Positions 9,360 to 19,126 are shown, counted from the stretch's first letter. The stretch: DNA of 64,000 nucleotides from Paenibacillus sp. 1001270B_150601_E10 (GCF_015558675.1 NZ_JADMOL010000003.1:352813-416812), one strand, 5' to 3'. Numbers and translations: made by a program. The notes: a model not told the origin generated them from the sequence alone.

Positions 9360-9397
9360 AAGCCGCCTGATCGACCATTACAGTCCTCAGGCGGCTT
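9360..9397 (-). terminator. Terminator of the cydABCD operon
   Basis: Eleven-base stem AAGCCGCCTGA / TCAGGCGGCTT with TTTT on the minus-strand 3' side, about 120 bases after the cydC stop. Confidence 0.8.
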
Positions 9398-9520
9398 TAG
9401 CTGTGTCATTCTTTATCCTTTTATGGAACAATCCTGCACGCTGGCCCGTGCTTTACGTTCAACATGATAGCCGATTCAGGTATACTTCATATGTCGATCA
9501 CGTTGATCCAATCGCTTCGC

Positions 9521-11431
9521 TTAAGCCCCGAGCGTAAATGGCCGATCCAGCTCATATAGCCTGCGGTAGCGAGGCTCCCGCTCCATCAGTTCGGCATGCG
9601 ACCCGCGCATGATGATGCGGCCCTCATCCATAAAGATAATCTCATCCATCTGCTCCACTGAGGCTAGATGATGCGTGATCCAGATCAAGGTCTTCTCCCT
9701 CATCACGTCGAATACCGTGCGAAGCAGCTCGCGCTCTGTAATAGGATCAAGCCCTACGGTCGGCTCATCCATGATGACAATCGGCGTATGCTGAAGCAGT
9801 ATGCGCGCTAGCGCGACGCGCTGCCGTTCCCCGCCGGAGAAGCGCTGCCCCGCCTCATGCATTGGGGTATCGATCCCTTGAGGCAGGGAATCCATAAGCG
9901 CCCCGAGCTTCACCTGCTCGCAGGCCTCTCGAATCTCCTCATCGCTTGCCTCCAAGCGACCGAGGCGAATGTTGTTGCTGACCGTCGTATCGAACAGATG
10001 CGGACTTTGGTTCAGCACACCAATAACAGCGGAGATATCGTCCCCATAAGATGCGGCGTCTTTGCCTTGAACCAGCACCCTCCCCTGTGAAGGGGTAATC
10101 GCGCCTTGAATCAGCTTCAGGAGCGTTGACTTGCCCGCGCCGCTGCGGCCAATAATCGCGATCTTCTTGCCTGCCTCTACCTGAAGCGTGAGTCCGTCTA
10201 CACTCTTACTGGCTTCCCCTTCATAGCTGAAGGAGACCTGCTCTAAGTATACGGGGTAGGTGGAAGCGTCAGGTACTGCCGGCACTCCGTCTTTTGTCGA
10301 AAGTCTCACTGTCATTCGTCCTTGCTCCGTAATCGAATACGCTGAGCCCGATCCAGCTTGAGCCCATTCCTTGCGCTCTAAAGCATCCATGTGAGACTGC
10401 GCGCCTCGGTCTGTAGAGCGATCTTGTGTTGCTCCATGGATCGATTGCTTAGACTCTCCTATCGACACTGATGCCGGGGCTTCCTGCTCCATCCGTACAA
10501 GCCGTTCCACCGAATCCTGGTACTGTGGAATCTTTTCAATCGCTTCCGAGATGGGCAGGAACGCATCCATGAGCGGTATCACGACCAGTACGAAGGCGGC
10601 AATCAAGTAGACCGGCATGCGGCCATCGGCATATTGCCCTCCTGCCCAGTAGATCATGGAGACGACCATAAGCCCGACTACGAGCTGTGCCGTAAACATC
10701 CGCCATCGGCTAAACGTGTTAATAGAGCGTTCAATCGCAGCTACTCTCGCCTCATCTTCCTCGTAAGAGTCCACAAAAGCCTGAGAGCGACCGCTAATGA
10801 CCCAATCGCCAAGTCCCAGCACGGCATCCGTAAGCCGCTGATACAGCCCGTTACGCTGCTGTTTCATCTGACGGTGCTTGACGCGCGTGATCATCAGGGA
10901 TACGATCGGCAGAATCGCAATGAGCACAAACATATACAAAGCCATCAACGCCGCGAACACTCCATCGAAATAACCAAGCGCAGCGATGAGTATGCCATAC
11001 GTGACAAGCGCAATAATGCTAGGAAACACGGTGCGCATATATACATTCTGCAAATATTCAATGTCATCCGCTAGCGTCCCCAGAATGTCGCCCGTGCGAT
11101 AGCGAGAGCGAAGGAACAAGGCCTGCGGCTCCAGCACGCGATATAATCGCACCCGCATATCGGATAGAACACGAAGAATCGCATCATGACCCACGAGCCT
11201 CTCCACATAGTGGGATACGGCACGCCCAATCCCGAAGGTACGGACTAATACCGTGGGGACATACACCATGAGGATATTTTCCGGGCGAAGAGCTGACTTA
11301 GAGATCAGCATGCCTGAGGTGAACATGAGCGCTCCCGCCATGCCTACGGTCAGCACGCCGAGCAGGATCGTCAAAGCGAAACGCCCATAATAAGCTCGAA
11401 TATACGGCTTGAACCATTGTTCTCGCTTCAT
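9521..11431 (-). CDS. cydC: Thiol/heme-related ABC exporter subunit CydC
   Basis: 636 residues: six membrane segments then an ATPase domain with Walker A GRSGAGKST, signature FSGGERQRVAL and Walker B IVIMDEP. CydDC exports cysteine/glutathione or handles heme and is needed to assemble cytochrome bd. The start is ATG 11431, which overlaps the cydD stop as ATGA and sits seven bases after AGGAGG. Between the membrane and ATPase domains is an unusually long hydrophilic linker of about 80 residues rich in Ser, Asp and Gln, longer than in typical CydC. It is the last gene of cydABCD. Confidence 0.9.
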   Translation of the reverse strand: MKREQWFKPYIRAYYGRFALTILLGVLTVGMAGALMFTSGMLISKSALRPENILMVYVPTVLVRTFGIGRAVSHYVERLVGHDAILRVLSDMRVRLYRVLEPQALFLRSRYRTGDILGTLADDIEYLQNVYMRTVFPSIIALVTYGILIAALGYFDGVFAALMALYMFVLIAILPIVSLMITRVKHRQMKQQRNGLYQRLTDAVLGLGDWVISGRSQAFVDSYEEDEARVAAIERSINTFSRWRMFTAQLVVGLMVVSMIYWAGGQYADGRMPVYLIAAFVLVVIPLMDAFLPISEAIEKIPQYQDSVERLVRMEQEAPASVSIGESKQSIHGATQDRSTDRGAQSHMDALERKEWAQAGSGSAYSITEQGRMTVRLSTKDGVPAVPDASTYPVYLEQVSFSYEGEASKSVDGLTLQVEAGKKIAIIGRSGAGKSTLLKLIQGAITPSQGRVLVQGKDAASYGDDISAVIGVLNQSPHLFDTTVSNNIRLGRLEASDEEIREACEQVKLGALMDSLPQGIDTPMHEAGQRFSGGERQRVALARILLQHTPIVIMDEPTVGLDPITERELLRTVFDVMREKTLIWITHHLASVEQMDEIIFMDEGRIIMRGSHAELMEREPRYRRLYELDRPFTLGA

Positions 11432-13269
11432 GTCCACCCCTCCTCTTGCGCTCGTATCAGCTGCATATATGCACCTTTCTTTTCGAGCAGTTCTTCATGT
11501 GTCCCGATCTCCGCGACCCGACCCTGACTCATGACGATAATAAGATCCATATCGAGCATCCAGTGCAGGCGATGAGTCGCGAGAATCACCAGCTTATCTT
11601 GGAATAAAGGCAGCATCGTTTCCTTCAGCTCATATTCCGTCTCAACATCCAGGTGAGCGGTCGGCTCGTCAAGCAGCATGATCGGTCGATTGCCTAAGAA
11701 GGCACGAGCAAGAGCTACGCGCTGCTCCTGCCCGCCACTCAATCGCCGCCCTCCGCCTCCGATTGGCGTATTGAATCCTTCCGGCAGGTTTTTGGCGACT
11801 TCCGCTAGCCCGGCATTTTGAATGGCTGTTTGAATCTCTTGATCAGAAGCCGCCGGCTGATAGAAGCTTACATTCTCTTTTAACGTGCTGCTAAATAGAT
11901 AAGGCTGCTGCGGGATATACGTAATTTGCTCCCGCCAGCCCTCAACACCAAGCGTTGCCAAGGACTTCCCATCCAACTCAATCGTACCGGAGGTTGGATG
12001 AAGGAAGCCGCCAAGCACATCGATCAAGGTCGATTTGCCCGCGCCGCTTGAGCCAATGACGCCAATGCGCTTCATGCCGCGGATCTCAACCGTGATGTCC
12101 TCCATCGAGGCTGGCCCCTCTTCTTGATGCTTAACACCAATGCTGGATAGCTTCAGCACACTATGGTCATGCCATGACCATTTCCCAGCAGATGCGATGT
12201 CATCTCGCCCTTTGGAATGATCCGTCATATTAAACGGAGAGAGTGCTGATGTGCTTTGGTCTCTCTTCCGATCATCCGACCCGGTCGCTTCCGCGGCGAT
12301 GAGCTTCCCTTCGCCGCTAAGATCCTGCTTCGACGCTTCCGCGATCAAGTCTTGAATGGCTTTACCCGCTTCCTTTCCTTTTAAGGTCGCATGATAATCT
12401 GCTCCCATCATGCGGACGGGAAGGAAGTACTCTGGCGCCAGAATGAGCACGAGCAGCGCCGGCTCGAGCAGCATGGTGCCGTTAATAAGGCGAAGCCCCA
12501 AGCTTACCGCAACCGATGCTACGGACAGCATCGTGAAGAAGTCGAGCGCGAAGGAGGATAAGAACGCAACTCTCAGCGTCTTCATCGTCGCGCTGCGATA
12601 GCTGTCGCTCACGCGCTCAATCGATTCGCTGTGGCGTTTGCTTAGGCCCAGCATCTTGAGCGTCTCGAGTCCTCTCAGTGAATCGACAAAGTGATTGGAA
12701 AGAACACGATAGCTTTCCCACTGCCGATCCATTTGCAGCTTCGCTGCCAATCCAAGCAGGATCATAAAGGCGATGAGAATCGGCATCGTGACAGCAAGGA
12801 TGAGTGCAGCAATACGATCATGCACAAGAATAAACACCCACACGATGACGGGCGTAATCGCCGTTGACATCATGCGGGGAATAAACAGCTCAAGGAAAGT
12901 GCGAAACTGCGAGAAGCCGTCCAACACCAAGGTTACGAGATTACCTGTTCCTTCTGACTTGGCAAGCCGTGGTCCAAATCGGAACAGCTTCTCCATCAAT
13001 GTTCTGCGAAGCTCTCTTCCCGTCTTCTCGGCGTAGCGATAGCTAATACGCTGGATCAGGACATTCGTCAGCTGACGTATAGCAAAAGCAGCCAGGAATA
13101 TGGAGATCCATCCTGACTGCTCCTGTAGACTTGATCCGGCGAAGAGCTGCGAAATCACCTTCGCAAGCCCCATCGCCATATATAGAATCGACCCGCTCTG
13201 AATAACGGTTAAGATTGCAATAATCATTTGAATTTGTCTTATCCCGCGAAAGCGAAGTCCTTTTCCCAT
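11428..13269 (-). CDS. cydD: ABC exporter subunit CydD
   Basis: 613 residues, partner of CydC. Six membrane segments, then Walker A GSSGAGKST, signature LSGGQEQRVALARA and Walker B IMLLDEPTAHLD. It starts at 13269 with TGATG, a one-base overlap with the cydB stop, showing translational coupling. Like CydC it has an expanded polar linker of about 70 residues between the two domains (around residues 310-380). In Bacillus, cydC and cydD follow cydAB in one transcript as here. Confidence 0.92.
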   Translation of the reverse strand: MGKGLRFRGIRQIQMIIAILTVIQSGSILYMAMGLAKVISQLFAGSSLQEQSGWISIFLAAFAIRQLTNVLIQRISYRYAEKTGRELRRTLMEKLFRFGPRLAKSEGTGNLVTLVLDGFSQFRTFLELFIPRMMSTAITPVIVWVFILVHDRIAALILAVTMPILIAFMILLGLAAKLQMDRQWESYRVLSNHFVDSLRGLETLKMLGLSKRHSESIERVSDSYRSATMKTLRVAFLSSFALDFFTMLSVASVAVSLGLRLINGTMLLEPALLVLILAPEYFLPVRMMGADYHATLKGKEAGKAIQDLIAEASKQDLSGEGKLIAAEATGSDDRKRDQSTSALSPFNMTDHSKGRDDIASAGKWSWHDHSVLKLSSIGVKHQEEGPASMEDITVEIRGMKRIGVIGSSGAGKSTLIDVLGGFLHPTSGTIELDGKSLATLGVEGWREQITYIPQQPYLFSSTLKENVSFYQPAASDQEIQTAIQNAGLAEVAKNLPEGFNTPIGGGGRRLSGGQEQRVALARAFLGNRPIMLLDEPTAHLDVETEYELKETMLPLFQDKLVILATHRLHWMLDMDLIIVMSQGRVAEIGTHEELLEKKGAYMQLIRAQEEGWT

Positions 13270-14285
13270 CAGTACTCCAAATGCTCCTTTTCATGAACCC
13301 GTTTATGGAAAACAAAGTAGCTCCAAATCTGGTAAGCCAGAACAAATGGAAGGAGCGACAACGCCACAATGGTCATAACCTTCAAGGAGTATGCCCCGGA
13401 AGCAGCGTTATATACGGTCAAATTGAATGCTTCATCAATAGTACTAATCATAATATTCGGGAACAAGCCCACAAATACGCCGGAGATCGCAAGCGCGATG
13501 ACGGTTCCGGTCATGCCGAATGCCCAGCCGTCCTTCTTCTTGGACATAAAATACCCTGCCAAGACAAAGGCAACGACGCCAAGCACCGCCATAACGCTCA
13601 ATACAACGCCTCTTGCATCGAACATTTCCGTTTTGATAACGGTCATGGCTGCAAAAGCAACAAACAATACAGCTAATGGAATGAGAAGCATCTTCGCTTG
13701 CGCGCGAGCACGATCACGAAGCTCCCCAACTGTACGAAGCGAGATGAACATCAGGCCATGGACAAGGCACAATACAGTTACGGCAACACCGCCAAGCACC
13801 GTATATAGATTAACAACATCAAAGATGCCCGCTTGCATCTCCATATGCTGATCGATCGGCAAGCCCTGCATCAGATTCGCAAATACAACACCGAATAGGA
13901 ATGGAGGCAGCATGCTGCCAAGCAGAATGACAATATCCCACGCCTTTTTCCATGTTTCGGTCTCGCCTTTTCCGCGGAATTCAAAGGCTACCCCGCGTCC
14001 AATCAAAGCTAGCAGCACGACAACGAGTGGCAGGTAGAAGCCGCTGAACATCGTTGCATACCAATGCGGGAAGGCTGCAAACATGGCACCGCCTGCTGTG
14101 AGAAGCCATACCTCGTTCGCATCCCAGAATGGCCCGATGGAGTTGATCAGCACGCGCTTCTCCCCATCTGTCTTAGCCAAGAACGCCGTGGACATCCCTA
14201 CACCAAAGTCAAATCCCTCAAGGAAGAAGAAGCCGACGAACAACACGCCAACGAGAACAAACCACAGTTCACTTAACTCAAACAT
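13269..14285 (-). CDS. cydB: Cytochrome bd ubiquinol/menaquinol oxidase subunit II
   Basis: 338 residues with about eight to nine membrane segments; the start LSELWFVLVGVLFVGFFFLEGFDFGVG and the WDANEVWLLTAGGAMFAAFP block are diagnostic of CydB. It pairs with CydA to form the low-proton-yield, oxygen-high-affinity terminal oxidase. Start ATG 14285 overlaps the cydA stop by eight bases. Confidence 0.95.
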   Translation of the reverse strand: MFELSELWFVLVGVLFVGFFFLEGFDFGVGMSTAFLAKTDGEKRVLINSIGPFWDANEVWLLTAGGAMFAAFPHWYATMFSGFYLPLVVVLLALIGRGVAFEFRGKGETETWKKAWDIVILLGSMLPPFLFGVVFANLMQGLPIDQHMEMQAGIFDVVNLYTVLGGVAVTVLCLVHGLMFISLRTVGELRDRARAQAKMLLIPLAVLFVAFAAMTVIKTEMFDARGVVLSVMAVLGVVAFVLAGYFMSKKKDGWAFGMTGTVIALAISGVFVGLFPNIMISTIDEAFNLTVYNAASGAYSLKVMTIVALSLLPFVLAYQIWSYFVFHKRVHEKEHLEY

Positions 14286-15690
14286 GGAGACCCTCCCTTG
14301 CGAATGGATCGCTTGTAATCTTCTCCGTCTTCTCTACTGCTGCATTTGGCCCCTTCTTAATCACCTTCACGAACAGGTATACCAGCAAGATAGCAAGGAT
14401 CGTGTAAATCGCAGTAAAGATCGCAGTAAAGGAGATCAAGGAGAAGAGCACTTCACCTGAAGTGACCGACGGAGACACACTATCCTCCGTACGAAGCAAT
14501 CCGAATACGGTCCACGGCTGACGGCCGATCTCTGTCATGATCCATCCTGCCGTATTCGCGACAATCGGCATGAAGATCGCCGCTACCATGAAGCGGTAGA
14601 ACCAAGTATTCTTCTGATCCAGCTTTTTACGGGAAGACAGGTACAAGCCGTATGCTGCAAGCAAGATCATAATCGTACCGCATGCTACCATGATGCGGAA
14701 GCTCCAGAACGTCGTGCGAACCGGTGGAATATAGTTGCCTTCGCCGTAGGCCTGTTCATATTCAGCCTGCAGCTGCTTCATTCCGACAACCTCACCGGAG
14801 AACTTACTGTATGATAAGAAGCTGAGCGCATAAGGAATCTTGAACTCTTTCGAGCTTTCCTGTTTATCAGGATCAATGGAAGCCCATACCGTCCATGCGG
14901 CAGGATCACCACTATTTTCCCACAAGCCTTCTGCCGCTGCCATCTTCATTGGCTGTGTATGCACCAGATATTGAGCCTGCTGGTGACCGAACAACGCTAC
15001 AAGAATGGAAGATGCCAAAGCAACGATGATGCTGATATGGAATGATTTCTTAAAGAACTCCATATCCTTCTTCTTCAACAGCTTCAGTGCGCTGATACCT
15101 GCGATCAGGAATGCACCTGTTGCAAACGCGGAGAAGATGGTATGCGGGAACTCTACCAAGAGCTGCCCATTTGTAATCAACGCGAAGAAATCGTTCATCT
15201 CCGCACGTCCATTCACAACCTCGAAGCCAACTGGACGCTGCATAAAGGAGTTCGCTGCAAGAATCCAGAAAGCAGACAATGTTGTACCGAACGCAACGAG
15301 CCAGATACAAACCAAGTGAACCTTCTTCGAGAGACGATCCCAACCGAAGATCCATAGACCAATAAAGGTCGATTCCATAAAGAAGGCAGCAAGTGCCTCA
15401 ATCGCAAGCGGTGCTCCGAAGACATCACCAACAAAGCGCGAATAATCCGACCAGTTCATTCCGAATTGGAATTCTTGAATAATACCTGTAACAACACCGA
15501 CTGCAAAGTTAATAAGGAATAGCTTTCCCCAAAACTTTGTCATCGTCTTGTACCGCTCATCTCCCTTTACTACATACATCGTCTGCATGATAGCAAGGAG
15601 CAGCGCCAATCCAATCGACAACGGGACAAAAATAAAGTGAAAGATCGTGGTCGAGGCAAACTGAAGCCGCGATAGCATGACCGTATCCAT
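14278..15690 (-). CDS. cydA: Cytochrome bd oxidase subunit I
   Basis: 470 residues, the size of the Firmicutes form with a short Q-loop. RLQFASTTIFHFIFVPLSIG carries the N-terminal heme-ligand His, and the GRQPWTVFGLLRT motif near the C-terminal third is the conserved quinol-site region. ATG 15690 follows AAGGGTGG. First gene of cydABCD. A Rex-type site about 165 bases upstream suggests induction when NADH/NAD rises under low oxygen. Confidence 0.95.
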   Translation of the reverse strand: MDTVMLSRLQFASTTIFHFIFVPLSIGLALLLAIMQTMYVVKGDERYKTMTKFWGKLFLINFAVGVVTGIIQEFQFGMNWSDYSRFVGDVFGAPLAIEALAAFFMESTFIGLWIFGWDRLSKKVHLVCIWLVAFGTTLSAFWILAANSFMQRPVGFEVVNGRAEMNDFFALITNGQLLVEFPHTIFSAFATGAFLIAGISALKLLKKKDMEFFKKSFHISIIVALASSILVALFGHQQAQYLVHTQPMKMAAAEGLWENSGDPAAWTVWASIDPDKQESSKEFKIPYALSFLSYSKFSGEVVGMKQLQAEYEQAYGEGNYIPPVRTTFWSFRIMVACGTIMILLAAYGLYLSSRKKLDQKNTWFYRFMVAAIFMPIVANTAGWIMTEIGRQPWTVFGLLRTEDSVSPSVTSGEVLFSLISFTAIFTAIYTILAILLVYLFVKVIKKGPNAAVEKTEKITSDPFAREGLHV

Positions 15691-15853
15691 GTGTGTTCCA
15701 CCCTTCTCATCTTTTTGTTCATCAGCTCTAAATGACCGCTACTTTTGTCTATATTTCGTGGTCACCTAGAAGCTGTTCATGCTTCATTTGTAAGGCGACT
15801 AAATGGCTGTCATAAAGAATCATCGCTATTGTGTCAAAAAAATCACTCGAATA

Positions 15854-15871
15854 GTGTGACAAAAATCACAA
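15854..15871 (-). promoter_or_regulatory. Rex-like (ROP) operator upstream of cydA
   Basis: GTGTGACAAAAATCACAA is an 18-mer fitting TTGTGA-N6-TCACAA with mismatches only in the first positions. Rex represses cydABCD in B. subtilis through such sites. A poorer second copy, TTGTGTC...ATCACTC, is about 25 bases nearer cydA with off spacing. Confidence 0.65.
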
Positions 15872-15919
15872 TTAAGTACGTGAAAAGGGTTACTTCCTGA
15901 ACTTTCTGTTAAAGGACAC

Positions 15920-15936
15920 GCAATTGTTACAATTGC
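15920..15936. promoter_or_regulatory. Perfect 17-base dyad between cydA and the YvbH-like gene
   Basis: GCAATTG-TTA-CAATTGC, seven-base arms, in the divergent region. It resembles a MarR/OhrR-type operator in style, but no assignment is supported. Confidence 0.4.
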
Positions 15937-16091
15937 CTTTTATAAAGCTATAAAAAAGCATTGAAGATTACGCAAAACCAGCATTTTCCGACTAGAATTT
16001 TTACCTAAATTTATCCTGCGTTTTCGATCCAATTAAGATATAATGACAGTGATATTCCATTTTTTACTATAAATTTTAAGGAGTGATGTTC

Positions 16092-16706
16092 ATGTTTGGA
16101 AAGGTAGCCGCCGATATTCTCGGCATCAGTGATGTAGGATCGGTTATACGTCCGGAGAATTACGATAAGGTAGATACCGATGATTATGTGATGCATGAGG
16201 ATCAGGAGAAGATTTATTTCTTGATCAAATCCAAATCTGACGAGTATTGCTTCACCAACAAAGCCTTGATTCATCTGGACGGAACGAGCGCTACAAGCAA
16301 AAAGCGTGTGCTTCATCGTTATTCCTATGGTACGCATCGCATCTCCAATGTCTTTTTGGAAACGGCGGGAACCGTCGACCTGGATGCAGAGATCAGCTTC
16401 ACGATCGGACACGCGAGCTTCCATATTGATGTCCATAAGAAGCATATTGAAGAGCTTAAGGACCTGTACAAAGCACTCATACATATCGCCGAGCTGTGCC
16501 ACGAGAATGATCAGCATCTCGAATATGCCAATCAAAGCTTGAATGTTGCCGTAAATACTTTAAGCTCTGTCAATAAGCTCGATGGGAATATCCCTGAGCA
16601 GTTCAAGAGCATTAACGAGCTTGCTTTTGCATGGCTTACGGAATCTCACAAGAAATACAAGGTTAAAGATTTCGGCTTCGTTTTTGAAAAATTTATTAAT
16701 CAGTGA
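16092..16706 (+). CDS. YvbH-like bacterial PH-domain protein
   Basis: 204 residues, the same length as I recall for B. subtilis YvbH. The N-terminal two thirds (MFGKVAADILGISDVGS..., EKIYFLIKSKSDEYCFTNKAL, KKRVLHRYSYGTH) are a bPH-type beta domain, followed by the helical YvbH extension. Cytoplasmic, function unknown. ATG 16092 lies eight bases after AAGGAG (16078-16083); upstream GTG/ATG codons overlap that site. Confidence 0.75.
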   Translation: MFGKVAADILGISDVGSVIRPENYDKVDTDDYVMHEDQEKIYFLIKSKSDEYCFTNKALIHLDGTSATSKKRVLHRYSYGTHRISNVFLETAGTVDLDAEISFTIGHASFHIDVHKKHIEELKDLYKALIHIAELCHENDQHLEYANQSLNVAVNTLSSVNKLDGNIPEQFKSINELAFAWLTESHKKYKVKDFGFVFEKFINQ

Positions 16707-16741
16707 TTAACCCCGTATCTACCCACCTATAATGGAAGTAA

Positions 16742-16799
16742 AGGCCTGCTTCTAGATTGCTCTTGCACCCACAAGCTGTTAATCTAGTCAGCGGGCCTC
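16742..16799 (+). terminator. Terminator-like hairpin after the YvbH-like gene
   Basis: Nested arms AGGCC...GGCCT outside and CTAGATT...AATCTAG inside, followed by CTTCTATT, a weak U-rich tail. Confidence 0.5.
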
Positions 16800-16951
16800 T
16801 TCTATTGCTTATACCCGCCGCAGGTCTAGGAGTAGAACCAACCCGCGGACTGTTTATCCAATAAGTGCTATCGGGTAGGATGTAAGTATAGACAATAACG
16901 GGGTCATGACGTGCTGTGCGCACGTTCCTATGATTAAAAGGAGTGTTGAAG

Positions 16952-18163
16952 ATGTACTCACGGATGGAGACACCAGCCAAGCAGCAGCCTGTTAAGGTGC
17001 TCGTCCTAACCGGCTCTATTGGACACGGTCATATTCAGACAGCGAACGCGATTCGCGATACCGCTGCTCGTCGATTCGGCCGTCAGGTGGATGTGCAGAT
17101 CGTGGATTATTTGGAGCAAGTTGCTCCTCATCTGCACGGAGTGGGTTCGTACTGCTTCATTCAATTTTTAAAAATGCTGCCTAGCATGTACGGTATGGCT
17201 TTTGAAATGACACGCAAAGACCGCATGCTGGCCCAAATGATAAAGCGTGTTCGGTTTACCAGCCTTAAACCGCTCACAAAACTGATTCAAGATTCGAAGC
17301 CTGACGTCATCGTCAGCACCTTCCCGGCGGCTAGTGCTGCGGTATCGAAGCTTAAGGAGAAGGGCGTTGTATCGGTTCCTTCCATTACCGTCATTACAGA
17401 CCATACAGATCACAGCTTCTGGCTGTACCCTTATACGGATCTCTATATGGTTGGATCAGACAATGCAAGACGCATGCTGATCGCACAAGGAATCGATCCT
17501 AAATCCATCGAAGTGACTGGCATTCCTGTTCGCCCGCCGTTCTACGAGACCTACGACAAGGTCGCGTTGCGCGAGAAGCACGGACTGTCCCAAGATAAGA
17601 TGACCGTTCTGCTTATGGGTGGAGGCTGCGGTCTAATGGATCCCTCCATGCTTGAGAACCTGGAGTATTCGGTTCCCGAGCTGACAGAGAAGACCCAATT
17701 CATTATCGTATGCGGCAGCAACGAGAAGCTGCGCCATCAACTGGACGCTTGGTCCGCCACTACCTCGCTGTCCATTCATGTAAAAGGCTATGTGCAGGAC
17801 ATTCACGAGCTAATGGCGTTATCGGATGTAATGATTACAAAGTCAGGTGGTGTCACAACAGCTGAAGCGATGGCTCTCCAGCTGCCGCTTATCGTGTATA
17901 AGCCTTTGCCAGGACAGGAGCAGGATAATATTCGCTACCTGGTCCATAATGGTCTTGCGCAATGTGCTCACAATGCTGCGCATCTCACGTATATTCTTTC
18001 CGAGCTCGCAGAACACCCATCGCTTCTAGAGAAGATGAGTGAGCGTGCAGCAGAGGAACGAAGCAAGATGAAAGGCGATGCTCTTGCCCTGATGCTGGAG
18101 CTGCGCGATCAACCGGTTCATACGCCTGTGCTGATGAAGAAGTGGCTGCGCCGAACCGTTTAA
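16952..18163 (+). CDS. MGDG-synthase family glycosyltransferase (UgtP/YpfP-like)
   Basis: 403 residues. N-terminal MGDG_synth domain starting LVLTGSIGHGHIQTANAIRD, and a C-terminal nucleotide-sugar binding domain with SDVMITKSGGVTTAEAMALQLPL and KPLPGQEQDN, typical of GT28 enzymes. These transfer glucose or galactose from UDP-sugar to diacylglycerol on the inner membrane face. ATG 16952 is eight bases after AAAAGGAG. Single-gene unit. The glycolipid product cannot be read from sequence. Confidence 0.85.
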   Translation: MYSRMETPAKQQPVKVLVLTGSIGHGHIQTANAIRDTAARRFGRQVDVQIVDYLEQVAPHLHGVGSYCFIQFLKMLPSMYGMAFEMTRKDRMLAQMIKRVRFTSLKPLTKLIQDSKPDVIVSTFPAASAAVSKLKEKGVVSVPSITVITDHTDHSFWLYPYTDLYMVGSDNARRMLIAQGIDPKSIEVTGIPVRPPFYETYDKVALREKHGLSQDKMTVLLMGGGCGLMDPSMLENLEYSVPELTEKTQFIIVCGSNEKLRHQLDAWSATTSLSIHVKGYVQDIHELMALSDVMITKSGGVTTAEAMALQLPLIVYKPLPGQEQDNIRYLVHNGLAQCAHNAAHLTYILSELAEHPSLLEKMSERAAEERSKMKGDALALMLELRDQPVHTPVLMKKWLRRTV

Positions 18164-18263
18164 TTCAAACAACAGCGTCCTGCTGTTAACAAGCTCACTC
18201 TTGTCCAGTTCGCCATCCCGTATAATAGATGGATAATCTGCACGAAAGAGGAGATGAGCTGTT

Positions 18264-18611
18264 ATGAACAACGGCCCACGCATCCAAAGAGAGAAGCAAA
18301 CGGTTGAGCAAATGATCAGGATCTATTGTGCTGCTCATCACGGTAAAGTGCTATGCGAGTCTTGTGAAGAGCTGCTTCGTTATGCACACAAACGACTTGA
18401 TTACTGCGTATTTGGAGAGGAAAAGTCAACTTGTGAGAAATGCCCCATCCATTGCTACAAGCCTGAACGAAAGACTCAGATCAAGCAGGTGATGAGATAT
18501 GCCGGACCTCGCATGACCTACAAGCATCCAATCCTGGCTATCCAGCATATGCTCAAAAATCTTAAGCCCGCTCCCGAGCATCCTAAAAACAAAAAGAACA
18601 AGACGATGTGA
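18264..18611 (+). CDS. YgbA-family nitrosative-stress protein (YgbA_NO)
   Basis: 115 residues. The Cys pattern and closing motif match the nitrous-oxide-stimulated promoter family: LDYCVFGEEKSTCEKCPIHC, then QVMRYAGPRMTYKHPILAIQH. In E. coli, ygbA is induced by nitric oxide and contributes to recovery from nitrosative stress. The Cys cluster suggests metal or Fe-S binding. ATG 18264 follows AGAGGAG. Its closeness to the cydABCD oxidase, which resists NO inhibition, fits a NO-tolerance role, but they are separate transcripts. Confidence 0.8.
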   Translation: MNNGPRIQREKQTVEQMIRIYCAAHHGKVLCESCEELLRYAHKRLDYCVFGEEKSTCEKCPIHCYKPERKTQIKQVMRYAGPRMTYKHPILAIQHMLKNLKPAPEHPKNKKNKTM

Positions 18612-18746
18612 AGAACGTCTATCGAAGACTTTTCAAAGGGGAGCAGCCGTGATTAGTGGTGCCTAGGGAAAGAAAGCTTTGCAGCATCTTACAAATAAAG
18701 GGTTTCTCCAGTATAATGTTATTATTGAACAATAGGAGGAGCATCT

Positions 18747-19100
18747 ATGCAGCAATGGATTGATTACTGCCTAACGAAGCCTGGAACAACCCTAACCTAT
18801 CCTTTTGATCACCATACGCCTGTGATGAAGGTAGGCAGCAAGATGTTTGCTTTATTCGGCCAGCATGAAGGCAAGCCAAGCGCAAGCCTAAAGTGCGATC
18901 CCTTCCGGGCGCAGTCCCTTCGCGAGCAGTTTGAAGAAGTCGTGCCTGGCTATCATTTGAACAAAAAGCATTGGAATACCGTCGTGCTCACGGGAACGCT
19001 CGGTGAGCAAGAGATTAGCACGCTGATAGATCATTCCTACGAGCTTGTATATAAAAGTTTAACCCGCGCGGAGAAGGAACTTATTCATGCAGCGATATAG
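18747..19100 (+). CDS. MmcQ/YjbR family DNA-binding-like protein
   Basis: 117 residues, full length for the family. It opens QQWIDYCLTKPGTTLTYPFD and contains LKCDPFRAQSLREQF and HLNKKHWNTVVL, the usual MmcQ/YjbR blocks with a double-wing fold. No catalytic role is known. ATG 18747 follows AGGAGGAGC. Closed by the terminator at 19127-19202. Confidence 0.85.
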   Translation: MQQWIDYCLTKPGTTLTYPFDHHTPVMKVGSKMFALFGQHEGKPSASLKCDPFRAQSLREQFEEVVPGYHLNKKHWNTVVLTGTLGEQEISTLIDHSYELVYKSLTRAEKELIHAAI

Positions 19101-19126
19101 CCAAAATGTTCAACGACAACCAGTAA

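Noticed and set aside
16800-16930. A tRNA or structured RNA between the YvbH-like gene and the glycosyltransferase
   Set aside because: Some GC-rich complementary pieces exist but no cloverleaf or known riboswitch core could be built.
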